Assembly: GCA_022707965.1 (NCBI GenBank) | Contig: JAKIZO010000001.1 | Location: 65,888 to 102,291 of the forward strand | Direction of reading: 5' to 3' | Source of the DNA: Bacteroidota bacterium | GTDB lineage: Bacteria; Bacteroidota; Ignavibacteria; Kapaibacteriales; UBA2268 | Length of the DNA: 36,404 nt | Part shown: positions 1 through 8,615 of the stretch, piece after piece | How the letters are laid out: every line of letters begins with the position of its first letter | Numbering within the stretch: position 1 is the stretch's first letter | Translations under genes and position numbers: made by a program | The notes under the pieces: model-generated | Seen by the model: only the letters and a program-made list of their open reading frames with translations | The model's database searches: none | What the model was told of the DNA's origin: nothing

Positions 1-856
1 CGTCATCGTGAGCGCCGGTGCCGACATCCCAGGAATCAATATGCCCGCCAAGTGCGATGTATTCGTCAGGTAGTTCGCTGCCAACAAGTTCGCCACGTAA
101 GTTCCACGAAAGAAAATCGGGCAAAGTTTCGTTGAGCAATGTTAGACGCAAACGAGGAGTAATACCACGATTTTGCAATCTAAGGAGCAAATCAGCATCT
201 TCGGAGGTGAGCGTTCCGTGAGGTATTTTGACCACATCATCGCTGTAAATCATCATCCCTGTGTGCAACGAATTATTCTGTGGGGTAACTGAACGAGCAA
301 GGCTCGCTACTGCACCGACTTCTGCTGCATTAATTGCACCCCGAAAGCGAAAAGGCACCGCCTGCGAGTAAGTAACGAACGGAACGTTATATACAACTAT
401 TTTCCCTTTTGCTAATTCTGCTTTTTCTTTGAGTTCTTCGAAGCTTGTTACAACCAAAACATCGGCTTCAATTCCTTCTTTTGGAGTTGAGATGCTGCCG
501 CCATAAGCCATAACGGGAATTCTTTTCTGCATCGGGAAAATGAGCTCGCAATTTTCGTCCTTACGAACCCAATGAGGCACCCAAACGCTGTCTTTTGCAA
601 CATTTTGCAAACCGTCCTTTTTCATTTCTGAATACAGCCAATCGAGGGCACGTTCCAGATTTTCCGAACCGCTAAGCCTATGCCCAAAGACATCGCACAA
701 ATATCCCAGGCGTTCGTAAAATGCATCGTCTGCCATTATCATTTTAATTAGGCTATCGACTTTGCTTTCATATTTAGAGAGGATATATTCTTGTGTAATC
801 TGTGCTTTAAGATTAAAGACGCAGAAAAGAATTGATAATAAAACTATCTTTTTCAT
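1..856 (-). CDS. M28-family metallopeptidase, carboxypeptidase Q-like (3' end outside window)
   Basis: The reading frame is open from an ATG (complement of 854-856) to the left edge, about 285 codons, so the C-terminal part is missing. It begins MKKIVLLSILFCVFNLKAQ, a clear Sec signal peptide, so the product is exported. A protease-associated-like region follows (about residues 105-220, including YGGSISTPKEGIEAD and GKIVVYNVPF), as in carboxypeptidase Q and related aminopeptidases. The last visible residues, GGHIDSWDVGTGAHDD, match the M28 zinc-ligand segment with its metal-binding His and Asp. Family members are dinuclear zinc exopeptidases that release amino acids from peptides, here probably in the periplasm or outside the cell. 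The remaining ligands lie beyond the window. The gene is divergent from the T9SS protein at 1133. Family assignment is firm; substrate is unknown. Confidence 0.88.
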   Translation of the reverse strand, partial: MKKIVLLSILFCVFNLKAQITQEYILSKYESKVDSLIKMIMADDAFYERLGYLCDVFGHRLSGSENLERALDWLYSEMKKDGLQNVAKDSVWVPHWVRKDENCELIFPMQKRIPVMAYGGSISTPKEGIEADVLVVTSFEELKEKAELAKGKIVVYNVPFVTYSQAVPFRFRGAINAAEVGAVASLARSVTPQNNSLHTGMMIYSDDVVKIPHGTLTSEDADLLLRLQNRGITPRLRLTLLNETLPDFLSWNLRGELVGSELPDEYIALGGHIDSWDVGTGAHDD

Positions 857-1132
857 ATTTTGCTCGATAATTATTTTTATACAAAAATACACAAAGGCTT
901 GTATTATTAAAAAGAAATAATTATTTAGATATCCAGTAATTGGATATCTAAAAAAATGGAAAAAATTACAATTTTTTCGGACAATTTTTTGACACTAAAT
1001 ATTAGATATTACTGAATACGACATAAATAAAATATTAACAAATAATTAACAAAAAACTGCAAAATTTTCTTTAAATTAAACGTCTAAAAATTTTTAAAGT
1101 TTCTGTTCTATCCATAAAAGGAGAATTAAGTT
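857..1132. promoter_or_regulatory. Divergent intergenic region with 12-bp palindrome
   Basis: This is an AT-rich 276-base space between two divergently transcribed exported-protein genes. It holds a perfect inverted repeat: TTTAGATATCCA at 924-935, five spacer bases, and TGGATATCTAAA at 941-952. It cannot be a terminator for either flanking gene, because both read away from it, so an operator or an RNA 5' structure for the minus-strand gene is more likely. A TTGACA at 989-994 resembles a -35 box for the plus-strand gene, but I see no convincing -10 box at normal spacing. AAAGGAGA at 1117-1124 is a good ribosome binding site for the gene at 1133. Confidence 0.5.
1117..1124 (+). promoter_or_regulatory. 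Strong ribosome binding site for the T9SS protein
   Basis: AAAGGAGA lies 8 bases before the ATG at 1133. It is one of the few strong Shine-Dalgarno sequences in the window and fixes the start. Confidence 0.7.
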
Positions 1133-4100
1133 ATGTTCAAAAAAACACTCTCTTTTCTATTTGTGTTTTTGTTAATTTCGGGTAGTTCGCTTTTTGCTCA
1201 GCCTACTTACCCAACCCCATTCGATTTATCGAGTGGCGACTATTCACTAACAGAATGGGCAGCAACCAATGCAGCCGGGACATATCCACCAAATATGATT
1301 TTCCACAATGCAACTGTGCCCAGCACGGGAACAGACCCCGATTTAGCATACGAAATGACCGGCAATTATACTGGCGCTTACAATTTAACAAGTGGGACGC
1401 GTATCAACGGAAAAGGCACAGCAGGATTTAGTTTTGTCAACACATCTGTAACTGTGAAATTAGGTGCAGCTGTCCTTGCATTGAACACAACAAACCGAAA
1501 TACTATAAGAGTGTCGTGGAAAGGCGCTGTTCTTGCTACAAATGCTCGCATTTATGGTATCAGATTGCAATATCGGATTGGAGATGGTGTATTCAAAGAC
1601 GTAATGGACGAAAACGGAAACCCCGTTGAGTATTTATCAACAACTCCGCTGAACGAAATAGTTTCGTTCAATAATATTTTGCTTCCAGAAGAAGTAGAAA
1701 ATCAGCCAGTTGTGTATTTACGCTGGAAATATTATTATGTGAGCGGTTCTGGTGGCCGCCCAGAAATGAGCGTTGATGATATTTTTGTTACAAGCCATTC
1801 ATCTATTGGTACTCCGACAAAATTGCTTGTTCAAAAAGTCACTCCAAATGTTCCAAGTTCAAACTTCCCATTTAGCGTTCGAGTCGTTACTACTGATGAC
1901 AATAATATTCCAAAATTTGTAACTAACAATACTGATGTTTCTCTTCAAGCAGTTACAAATTTAGTTATACCAGAGCAAACAAAGACAATTACTGCTGGGA
2001 CTTACGCTGTTGAATTTACAAATTTGCGTTATTTAGATACAAACTCAATTACATTAACATTCACTTCTACGGGATTGGCTTCTGCAAGTGTTAATGTTAG
2101 TTTTGTAGAAGGTCCTGCGGGTCTTGCAATTGATAATTTTGTAGGAAAAACTCACAAGAATTTCCCGCTCGCTACTTTCACTGTTCGTGCAATAAAGGCA
2201 AATGGCGAAACATTTGTTGATTACAATGGTCCTACTGTTACAATTACTGCCAGTGGAACAGGAAACATAACGGGGACAACAAGCAAAGCATTTTTCAATG
2301 GAGTAGCAACATTCGACGATATTTCATTTGATGCTGCGGGAAATTATACTTTGACAATTACTTCACCTGGCTTTTTAGAGCCGATTGTGGAAAATGTCGC
2401 GGTAGCTGATGATATTACATTTACAGAAATTATTATTCCCGACTATATCAAAGGTGTTGGAACGCTTGGAACTGACCCATACGGTCCTCGTATGCCAGCT
2501 TTTGCGTTGGTGCAGGTAGACAATTTGCTTCCAAATACAACTTACAGGTATTTGACGGGTACAACTAACGACCCGAATTATGATATTGTGCCTGCAAATA
2601 ATAATGGAGCAGGGAACAATATTCATTTCAATGCTGATGCAGGAACTTACATTTACAACAGTTTGCGTTCGTTTGTTGATAATGAAGCATATTCATATTT
2701 CACAACAGGACCAAACGAAACATCAAGAAAAATATGGATAAACATAGTTCCAACTGGCAATGCGGCATTCAATAATCAGAATAATATATATTGGTTGTTC
2801 GGAATGGCATTTGAAGATGGAAGATTTTTGAAACGCTTCAAATCGACAAAGACTTCACAATCAAGAGATTTCGGTTCTGAACAATCGCTTGTAACTGGTA
2901 TATACGACCCGACAAGCTGGCTTGAACCGAACTCATTTGTCGTTCTCTACGACGAGAACGATGCACCAGTATCAGTGGGAATAGTTCAAAGTATTGGTGC
3001 AAGAATTATAACTCCGGGCTATCCACCACAAACACCCTGGTGGTTTGCTGATTACGAAGAAACAAATAGCGCCTGGGCTACCTATATACCGAATAATTTA
3101 GCAAACGGTGTCCGTAAGTTAAAGAATTTCGACTGGATGGGCAATGAACTACGCACCTGGACAGACGACGACGGCGTCTGGGCAACAGTAGACACAAGAA
3201 ACGCAAATGGCGGAAGGTTAAATCCAATACTGTTCGGCACTCCACAACTTGACCTAATTATGCCATACGACAATGAAGAACTTTGCAACCACGAAACTTA
3301 TCACATTATCTGGAACTCGAATGGTGTTGATAAACTCAACATTCAAGTTTCAGAAGATGGCGGAGTTAACTATACAACTGTATTTGCAAATGTCGATGCA
3401 CGCAAAGGGCATTTTGAATGGAATATTCCAAGAGGCACATATTCCGAGAAACAGCTTGCATTTAGATTAATTAGTGTTGAGCATCCGTATATTTTCGATG
3501 TTTCTAACAATAACTATATTTGGGATACGCCACTACAATCGGGTGGTTCGCCATCGACTGCATTGTGCGAAGGTGAAAATTACACATTATCGGTTGATGT
3601 TAGCGGTTCCGATTTGAAATATCAATGGATGAAGGACGGAAAGGCTATTAAAGGTGCAACAAGCAGCACACTTGCATTAAACTCTGTTAAATACGAAACA
3701 TCGGGCACTTACACTTGCCTTGTGGTAGGCAAACCAGTATGTCCGGAATTGATAACTGAACCTATCGAAATATATGTAGTTACACCTGCAACTGTTACAA
3801 CACAACCCGTTTCGCAATACACATTAAAAGGTGGCGAAGTAACGCTATATGCAGAAGCACACATTATTGGTCCGAACGGAACACGCCCCGCAAAAGATGT
3901 GGAAATTCAATGGTATCGTGGTAATACACCGCTTGTAGATGACGGCAAGCACATTGCGGGTGCTCGTTCGAATATGTTGAGATTATCAAACGTTCAGCCA
4001 ACAATGGAAAGCGACGAATACTACGTAACATTTACAGGAAAATGTCCAAATACAGCAGTTTCTTCGAAAAAAGTATATGTAAGGATAGCTGACGTATTAT

Positions 4101-4930
4101 TCACAGAACAACCCGTTGATATTCAAGCTTGCACAGACAACGAAGTTACATTCAAAGCGAAAGCAGAAACCGCACTTCCAGCAACAATTTCTTATCAATG
4201 GTATTTCGAAAACACACCACTTGTAGATAATTCACGTATTTCGGGTGCAAACACAGAAGAACTTACAATTACGGATGTAAATCTGAACGATGCAGGCAAA
4301 TACCGCTTGATGGCAACAGTGGAAGGCTATGGCGTGAAACTTTGGAGCAATAGTGCAACATTGGATGTTGCAACAGTTCCTGAAATCACTGTTCAACCCG
4401 CAGACAATGTTATAGTGAAACAAGGCGAAGAGCTTGAAATCGAAGTTGTTGCAAAAAGTTCGTTGCCACTGCAATATCAATGGTATAAGGACGATAGCCC
4501 AATAGCAGGTGCAACGTCAAATATTTACATAAAAGATGATGCAAACTCATCAGATATGGGCGAATACTACTGCATTATCAAGAACGACTGCGGCGAAGTA
4601 AAATCGAATATTGCATACGTAACTGTAACACGCAAAATTTACGCATCAGTTGATGATGTTGTCCTGCGTGGATTTGGCGTTATGCCAGTTACACCAAACC
4701 CCGTCAATGGAACAACTGAAATCAGGTTCGTTGGCAACAGTGCAGAAAACCTAAGATTAACTATCACAGACGCATTGGGCAATGAAGTTGCAAACCTATT
4801 TGAAGGAAATGCAACAGGTAGCTTGCAGAACGTTCAGTTCAATGCTGCGAACTTGCCCGCAGGCTTCTATTTTGTTACTCTGAAATCTGCTCGCGGCATC
4901 GCAACTGAAAGAATGGTTGTAGTAAAATAA
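1133..4930 (+). CDS. Secreted multi-domain protein with Ig-like modules and T9SS type A sorting domain
   Basis: The protein has 1265 residues. A signal peptide (MFKKTLSFLFVFLLISGSSLFAQ) is followed by a beta-rich N-terminal region (about 25-220), two filamin/Big-like stretches (about 230-430) and an unassigned middle region (about 435-745). Four Ig-like domains follow at about 805-895, 898-1015, 1018-1090 and 1093-1165, each with the YQW or IQWY strand and the G.Y.C/V motif. The C-terminus (about 1180-1265) reads TPNPVNGTTEIRF, then LPAGFYFVTLKSARG, and ends MVVVK: a classic type A sorting domain removed on T9SS export. It should therefore be released or anchored at the cell surface, and adhesion or structure is likelier than catalysis because I see no catalytic motif. 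The start has a strong Shine-Dalgarno 8 bases upstream. A hairpin terminator follows at 4961. Export assignment is strong; function is unknown. Confidence 0.85.
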   Translation: MFKKTLSFLFVFLLISGSSLFAQPTYPTPFDLSSGDYSLTEWAATNAAGTYPPNMIFHNATVPSTGTDPDLAYEMTGNYTGAYNLTSGTRINGKGTAGFSFVNTSVTVKLGAAVLALNTTNRNTIRVSWKGAVLATNARIYGIRLQYRIGDGVFKDVMDENGNPVEYLSTTPLNEIVSFNNILLPEEVENQPVVYLRWKYYYVSGSGGRPEMSVDDIFVTSHSSIGTPTKLLVQKVTPNVPSSNFPFSVRVVTTDDNNIPKFVTNNTDVSLQAVTNLVIPEQTKTITAGTYAVEFTNLRYLDTNSITLTFTSTGLASASVNVSFVEGPAGLAIDNFVGKTHKNFPLATFTVRAIKANGETFVDYNGPTVTITASGTGNITGTTSKAFFNGVATFDDISFDAAGNYTLTITSPGFLEPIVENVAVADDITFTEIIIPDYIKGVGTLGTDPYGPRMPAFALVQVDNLLPNTTYRYLTGTTNDPNYDIVPANNNGAGNNIHFNADAGTYIYNSLRSFVDNEAYSYFTTGPNETSRKIWINIVPTGNAAFNNQNNIYWLFGMAFEDGRFLKRFKSTKTSQSRDFGSEQSLVTGIYDPTSWLEPNSFVVLYDENDAPVSVGIVQSIGARIITPGYPPQTPWWFADYEETNSAWATYIPNNLANGVRKLKNFDWMGNELRTWTDDDGVWATVDTRNANGGRLNPILFGTPQLDLIMPYDNEELCNHETYHIIWNSNGVDKLNIQVSEDGGVNYTTVFANVDARKGHFEWNIPRGTYSEKQLAFRLISVEHPYIFDVSNNNYIWDTPLQSGGSPSTALCEGENYTLSVDVSGSDLKYQWMKDGKAIKGATSSTLALNSVKYETSGTYTCLVVGKPVCPELITEPIEIYVVTPATVTTQPVSQYTLKGGEVTLYAEAHIIGPNGTRPAKDVEIQWYRGNTPLVDDGKHIAGARSNMLRLSNVQPTMESDEYYVTFTGKCPNTAVSSKKVYVRIADVLFTEQPVDIQACTDNEVTFKAKAETALPATISYQWYFENTPLVDNSRISGANTEELTITDVNLNDAGKYRLMATVEGYGVKLWSNSATLDVATVPEITVQPADNVIVKQGEELEIEVVAKSSLPLQYQWYKDDSPIAGATSNIYIKDDANSSDMGEYYCIIKNDCGEVKSNIAYVTVTRKIYASVDDVVLRGFGVMPVTPNPVNGTTEIRFVGNSAENLRLTITDALGNEVANLFEGNATGSLQNVQFNAANLPAGFYFVTLKSARGIATERMVVVK

Positions 4931-4960
4931 TATTATTGCAAATATTAAGAAACTGATAAG

Positions 4961-4995
4961 CTTCCGAAGGTAAGAAAAACCTTCGGAAGTTTTTT
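4961..4995 (+). terminator. Intrinsic terminator made from the local palindrome
   Basis: CTTCCGAAGGT (4961-4971) pairs perfectly with ACCTTCGGAAG (4979-4989) across a 7-base loop, then six T residues and more T-rich sequence follow. It lies 30 bases after the stop of the T9SS gene. The stem uses the same CCTTCCGAAGG core as the interspersed repeats nearby. Confidence 0.85.
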
Positions 4996-5015
4996 ATTTT
5001 AGATGAACTGGTGGA

Positions 5016-5402
5016 AACCTTCCGAAGGTTTGAAACCTTCCGAAGGTTAAGAAAAGATAATTTTTAGATAATCGCTTTCAAAAAATATCTTTCATATCCA
5101 TAGACAGTAATAGAAAAAAGCTCACAGACAGGAATGTCTGTGCTACTATTTGTTTTTTCGCTTATTCTTATGGAAAAACCTTTGGAAACCTTCCGAAGGT
5201 TTGAAACCTTCGGAAGGTTAAGAAAAGCTGATTTTTTGACAACCGCATTCAAAAAATATCTTTCATATCCATAGACAGTAATAGAAAATTGGATTAGCAC
5301 GTTCACAGACAGGAATGTCTGTGCTACCTTTTTGTTTTTTTCGCTTATTCTTTTGGGATAACCTCGGGAAACCTTCGGAAGGTTTGGAAGCTTCCGAAGG
5401 TT
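5016..5402. repeat. Tandem composite palindromic repeat (two units plus terminal hairpin)
   Basis: Two composite units fill most of the 4931-5512 gap. Each starts with paired AACCTTCCGAAGGTT/AACCTTCGGAAGGTT palindromes separated by three bases (5016-5048 and 5187-5219; the second forms a perfect 15-bp hairpin). About 60 moderately conserved bases follow; the shared run starts at 5080 in unit 1 and 5251 in unit 2, a 171-base period. Then comes the palindrome CACAGACAGGAATGTCTGTG (5123-5142 and 5304-5323, 181 apart, so unit 2 has about 10 extra bases). A third paired hairpin closes the array at 5370-5402. The minus-strand frame through the array (5064-5429) is an artefact of the repeat, not a gene. 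The remaining bases to 5512 are plain AT-rich leader. Confidence 0.85.
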
Positions 5403-5512
5403 AAGAAAAGAAAATTTTTTGTAATGCAATATTTTACTTTTTTATACATTCTTCTTTATTATACAATTATTTGTTAGATTGTCAATAATCAACGAATATC
5501 AATAATAGAAAA

Positions 5513-7564
5513 ATGGAAATTCTTGAACGAATTAATCAATTGATTGAAAAAGCGTATACGCACGAACAAGAAAAGCTTTTTGCAAATGAGATAATACAAG
5601 AAGCTCAGAAATTCAAGCTTGGCAACGATATTTTGCCACTTTCTGCATTTATGAATATTGATTTGAGCAAAAAGGAATTAGTTGCCGCACTGCAATCAGA
5701 ATTTGGCGACGAACTGATTAAAAATATCGAGCTTTTCAATAGAATAAGCAAGGTTACAATTCCCGAAACGCAAAAACGAATATCAGACCTGAGAAAAGTA
5801 TTTATCGAAATCACTGATGATTTGCGGCTGATTATTCTGAAAGTAATAGAGCGACTTGTAACGTTGAAATATGCTGCGACCGTCAATAGTTCGGTAATTG
5901 TGCCACTCGCCGAAGAGTGCTTGTATTTGTATTCGCCGATTGCCCATCGACTTGGAATAAGCAAGCTCTATCAGCCGCTCGAAGATATATCTTTCAAAAT
6001 ACTCGAACCCGACGAATACCGCAAAATTCACCGTGCAATCGAAACACGCCGCGAAACGCTCGAACGAAAATTAAAAACAATGAGCTACAACGTTTCCGAA
6101 GAACTAAAAAAGCATTCAATCCCTGCTGAAATTAAATATCGGGTGAAAAGACCGTATAGTATTTATAGAAAACTGAAAAATCAGAATACAACTCTTGATG
6201 GAATTTACGACTTGATGGCGTTGCGTGTAATCACCGATACAGAAGAACACTGCTATGTTACTCTTGGCATTGTTCATAGCAAATGGATACCTATCGAAAA
6301 ACGTTTTCGCGATTGGATAACCTATCCAAAGCCAAACGGTTACCGTTCAATACAAACAACTGTTCACACAACAAGCGGGGACAAATTTGAAATACAAATC
6401 CGCACTCACCAGATGGATATTGAAGCGGAATACGGCGGGGCTGCTCACTGGGCTTACAAAGAACGCACCACAGGAAAGAACGATTTATGGGTTAAAAAAC
6501 TGAAAGATTTTCTCGAAAACGATGAGTATTTCGAAAATCCTGTGGAACTATTCGAGATGCTCAAATCAGAGATGAAAAGCGACTATATACACGTTCTGAC
6601 GCCAAAAGGGAACGTCATATCGCTTGTTGAAGGGGCAACTGCGTTAGATTTTGCATTTGCAGTGCATACAGATGTTGGCTATAAAGCAATTGGTGCAAGA
6701 ATAAACGGCAAATTTGCTAAATTGAAAACAGAGTTACACAGTGGAGATGTTGTCGATATCATCACATCAAACAATAGCAAACCATCGCGCGATTGGCTCG
6801 AAATTGTCAAATCAACCCGCAGCCGCTCGAAAATATTGAAATGGTTCAAGCAGAACGAACGCGAATTATTAATCGCAGATGGGAAAAAAGCGTGGGAACA
6901 ACTGAAAAAACAATATAAATCCAAAATACGAGGTTTCGACGACGACGCAACCTTCCGCCATAGCATTGAACAGCTGGATTTTTCGTCGCCCGAGGATTTC
7001 TTTCTTTCGCTCGGCAATGGAAATACAAAATGTTCGCTCAATTTGCTGAAAAAAGTATATCCCAAAGCTTTCGAAAAGCAGAAAGAACAGAAAAAACTTT
7101 CCGAACACGACATTAAACTTAAGAAACTGCGCCCACAGGTAAAAGTAGAAGGATTGAGCGATATCGAAACCAAATTAGCAAAATGCTGCTATCCAATCAA
7201 GGGCGAACCAATTGTGGCTTATGTTACGAAAAAGAGCGAAATCAAGGTGCATCGTGCAGAATGCCCATACGTAAAAAATATTGCAGATGCCGCAAATCTC
7301 AAAAAAGCAGAATGGTGCGACGACGTTTCGTTGCAAACTGTTCAGCTGAAGATATTTGGTTCGGATTATTCGCACCTGTTGGCTACGTTTGTAAATGAAG
7401 CGGCAAATGCCTCGATTATTGTGCTAAACACCGAAATGGTGCAACTTGGTAAGAAAGGAACAGCACTTTCTGCGAAAATTCAAGTGAAAGATATTGAGCA
7501 ATTGCGGAAATTTACGAACAAATTGCGACTTCTGCCGAGAATTGAAGGCGTTCGTTCGAATTAG
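5513..7564 (+). CDS. RelA/SpoT-family (p)ppGpp synthetase with degenerate HD hydrolase domain
   Basis: The protein has 683 residues and the full long-Rel layout. A remnant HD region covers about 20-155, the synthetase about 205-317 (RVKRPYSIYRKL, YDLMALRVI, KPNGYRSI, FEIQIRT), TGS about 357-420, a zinc-finger/CC region 558-584 (CC at 558-559, H580, C584) and ACT about 607-683. Rel enzymes make the stringent-response alarmones from ATP and GTP or GDP on stalled ribosomes. The synthetase keeps the catalytic Asp (D233) and Glu (E293), but its usual SLHTT motif reads SIQTT (Q281). The hydrolase HD dyad of the ALLHDxxED motif is replaced by LSAFMNIDLSKK, and the later DRLHNMRT reads ERLVTLKY, so hydrolysis should be lost. 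It is probably a synthetase-only or regulatory paralogue, with a hydrolase encoded elsewhere. No good Shine-Dalgarno is seen. Confidence 0.88.
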   Translation: MEILERINQLIEKAYTHEQEKLFANEIIQEAQKFKLGNDILPLSAFMNIDLSKKELVAALQSEFGDELIKNIELFNRISKVTIPETQKRISDLRKVFIEITDDLRLIILKVIERLVTLKYAATVNSSVIVPLAEECLYLYSPIAHRLGISKLYQPLEDISFKILEPDEYRKIHRAIETRRETLERKLKTMSYNVSEELKKHSIPAEIKYRVKRPYSIYRKLKNQNTTLDGIYDLMALRVITDTEEHCYVTLGIVHSKWIPIEKRFRDWITYPKPNGYRSIQTTVHTTSGDKFEIQIRTHQMDIEAEYGGAAHWAYKERTTGKNDLWVKKLKDFLENDEYFENPVELFEMLKSEMKSDYIHVLTPKGNVISLVEGATALDFAFAVHTDVGYKAIGARINGKFAKLKTELHSGDVVDIITSNNSKPSRDWLEIVKSTRSRSKILKWFKQNERELLIADGKKAWEQLKKQYKSKIRGFDDDATFRHSIEQLDFSSPEDFFLSLGNGNTKCSLNLLKKVYPKAFEKQKEQKKLSEHDIKLKKLRPQVKVEGLSDIETKLAKCCYPIKGEPIVAYVTKKSEIKVHRAECPYVKNIADAANLKKAEWCDDVSLQTVQLKIFGSDYSHLLATFVNEAANASIIVLNTEMVQLGKKGTALSAKIQVKDIEQLRKFTNKLRLLPRIEGVRSN

Positions 7565-7599
7565 GCTGCGGCTCGGTGCTATTACGGAAACCTTCGGGA

Positions 7600-7632
7600 A
7601 ACCTTCGGAAGGTTTGGAACCTTCCGAAGGTT
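7600..7632. repeat. Paired palindromic hairpin between convergent genes
   Basis: AACCTTCGGAAGGTT (7600-7614) and AACCTTCCGAAGGTT (7618-7632) form a perfect 15-bp hairpin with a TGG loop. A partial extra copy (AACCTTCGGG-like) lies just before it. It sits between the rel stop at 7564 and the stop of the convergent peroxidase gene at 7641, so it may act as a two-way terminator, although no long T run follows it directly on either strand. The CACAGACA module found in the larger copies is absent here. Confidence 0.75.
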
Positions 7633-7640
7633 AGGGAAAG

Positions 7641-8201
7641 TTATTTTTTCAATAGTTCAGCAATATGTTTTTCGATGCTTTCGGGAGTGGTCTGCGGAGC
7701 AAATCTATCGACAACTTCACCGTTTTGATTTACCAGGAACTTAGTGAAATTCCATTTGATATCGTCGTTTATGAAACCTTTGGCATTAGCTTTCAAAAAC
7801 TTATAGAGTGGGTGTGCATTTTCGCCATTGACGTCAATTTTGTCGAACAACTGGAAAGTTACGCCATAGTTTGTGGAGCAGAAGGATGCGATTTCCTCGT
7901 TTGTGCCTGGTTCTTGCCCACCAAACTGGTTGCACGGGAAAGCAAGCACTTCGAAGCCAGCATCTTTATATTTGCGATAAAGTTCTTCCAAACCTTTGTA
8001 TTGTGGTGTAAAGCCGCACTTGCTTGCAACATTTACGACGAGAAGAACTTTTCCTTTATAATCGGCAAGCGATTTTTCCTTGCCATCGATAGTATTAACC
8101 GAAAAGTCATATATCGAACCCATATTTCCTCCATTTGATTGAGAACTACAATTAATATTAGCAAAAGCAAAAGCGAGGAGTAAAATTAAGTATTTAAGCA
8201 T
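7641..8201 (-). CDS. Glutathione peroxidase-like thiol peroxidase, exported or lipoprotein
   Basis: A Cys-type GPx of 186 residues, starting at the ATG complementary to 8199-8201. I prefer this to the upstream in-frame Met at 8276 because it places a hydrophobic leader (MLKYLILLLAFAFANINC) at the N-terminus; C18 could be a lipobox Cys, though NINC is atypical. Family motifs are NVASKCGFTPQY with peroxidatic C62, LAFPCNQFGGQEPG with catalytic Q96, FCSTNYGVTF with C108 as a possible resolving Cys, and KWNFTKF with W150 and N151. It reduces hydroperoxides in the envelope, most likely using thioredoxin-type rather than glutathione electrons, as is usual for Cys-GPx proteins. It converges on the rel gene and is divergent from ackA. 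Confidence 0.9.
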   Translation of the reverse strand: MLKYLILLLAFAFANINCSSQSNGGNMGSIYDFSVNTIDGKEKSLADYKGKVLLVVNVASKCGFTPQYKGLEELYRKYKDAGFEVLAFPCNQFGGQEPGTNEEIASFCSTNYGVTFQLFDKIDVNGENAHPLYKFLKANAKGFINDDIKWNFTKFLVNQNGEVVDRFAPQTTPESIEKHIAELLKK

Positions 8202-8615
8202 AGACCGAACCTTTAAATTTAAACTAATATTGTTTTTAGTTGAAACGAAAATCAATTGATAATATTGTAGTTTCAAATTGTAGTGGAATTAATAGCCAAA
8301 TGTATTTGTGTTTAGAAAACTTATTTGAAAACCTTCGGAAGGTTAAGAAAAGCTATTTTTTAGGCTATCGCATTTAGAAAAATATATTTCTTTTTAACAG
8401 AGAAGTCAAAGAAATTATTATTTGCAAGCTCACAGACAGGAATGTCTGTGCTACCTTAAAAACGATAAATATTATTTCATAGATTAGTCATTGCAAAGCA
8501 AAAAAGAAACAAAATTTTCATAAATCGAGAAAAATCAAAACAAATAATCAAAATTTCTTTTATTTTTGTATTACTTACTTAATTTTTTGGTATAATTTTA
8601 TTAATAGGAAAAGTT
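8202..8615. repeat. Divergent gpx/ackA intergenic region with one composite palindromic repeat (8330-8450)
   Basis: No gene is seen in this space. It contains a third copy of the composite repeat: AACCTTCGGAAGGTT at 8330-8344, the conserved TAAGAAAAG tail, about 80 divergent bases, then CACAGACAGGAATGTCTGTG at 8431-8450, in the same orientation as the copies at 5016-5402. Spacing between the two modules is 101 bases, against about 89 and 99 in the tandem copies. The last 150 bases are AT-rich and hold the ackA promoter. Confidence 0.8.
8588..8596 (+). promoter_or_regulatory. Probable extended -10 promoter for ackA-pta
   Basis: TGGTATAAT is a perfect TATAAT preceded by TGn, an extended -10 element, 20 bases before the ackA ATG. 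A weak TTGTAT lies 19 bases upstream. The spacing leaves room for only a short leader. It fits a general housekeeping promoter rather than the TAnnTTTG type usual in Bacteroides. Confidence 0.5.

Noticed and set aside
5016..5402. CRISPR-like array
   Set aside because: Only two units with a 171-181 base period and no uniform spacers; no cas genes. These are palindromic intergenic repeats.
5064..5429. A 121-codon minus-strand frame with repeated FSITVYGYERYF segments
   Set aside because: It is the translation of the tandem composite repeat; the internal similarity follows from the DNA repeat, and there is no RBS or neighbouring gene context.
6679..7173. 164-codon minus-strand frame inside the rel gene
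   Set aside because: Antisense shadow rich in Ser, Phe and Cys with no domain; the plus-strand TGS and zinc-finger regions are real.
7665..8138. 157-codon plus-strand frame opposite the peroxidase
   Set aside because: Shadow of the glutathione peroxidase gene, whose catalytic motifs are all present on the minus strand.
4931..8615. Insertion sequence around the repeats
   Set aside because: No transposase frame, target duplication or terminal inverted repeats found; at most a non-autonomous element.
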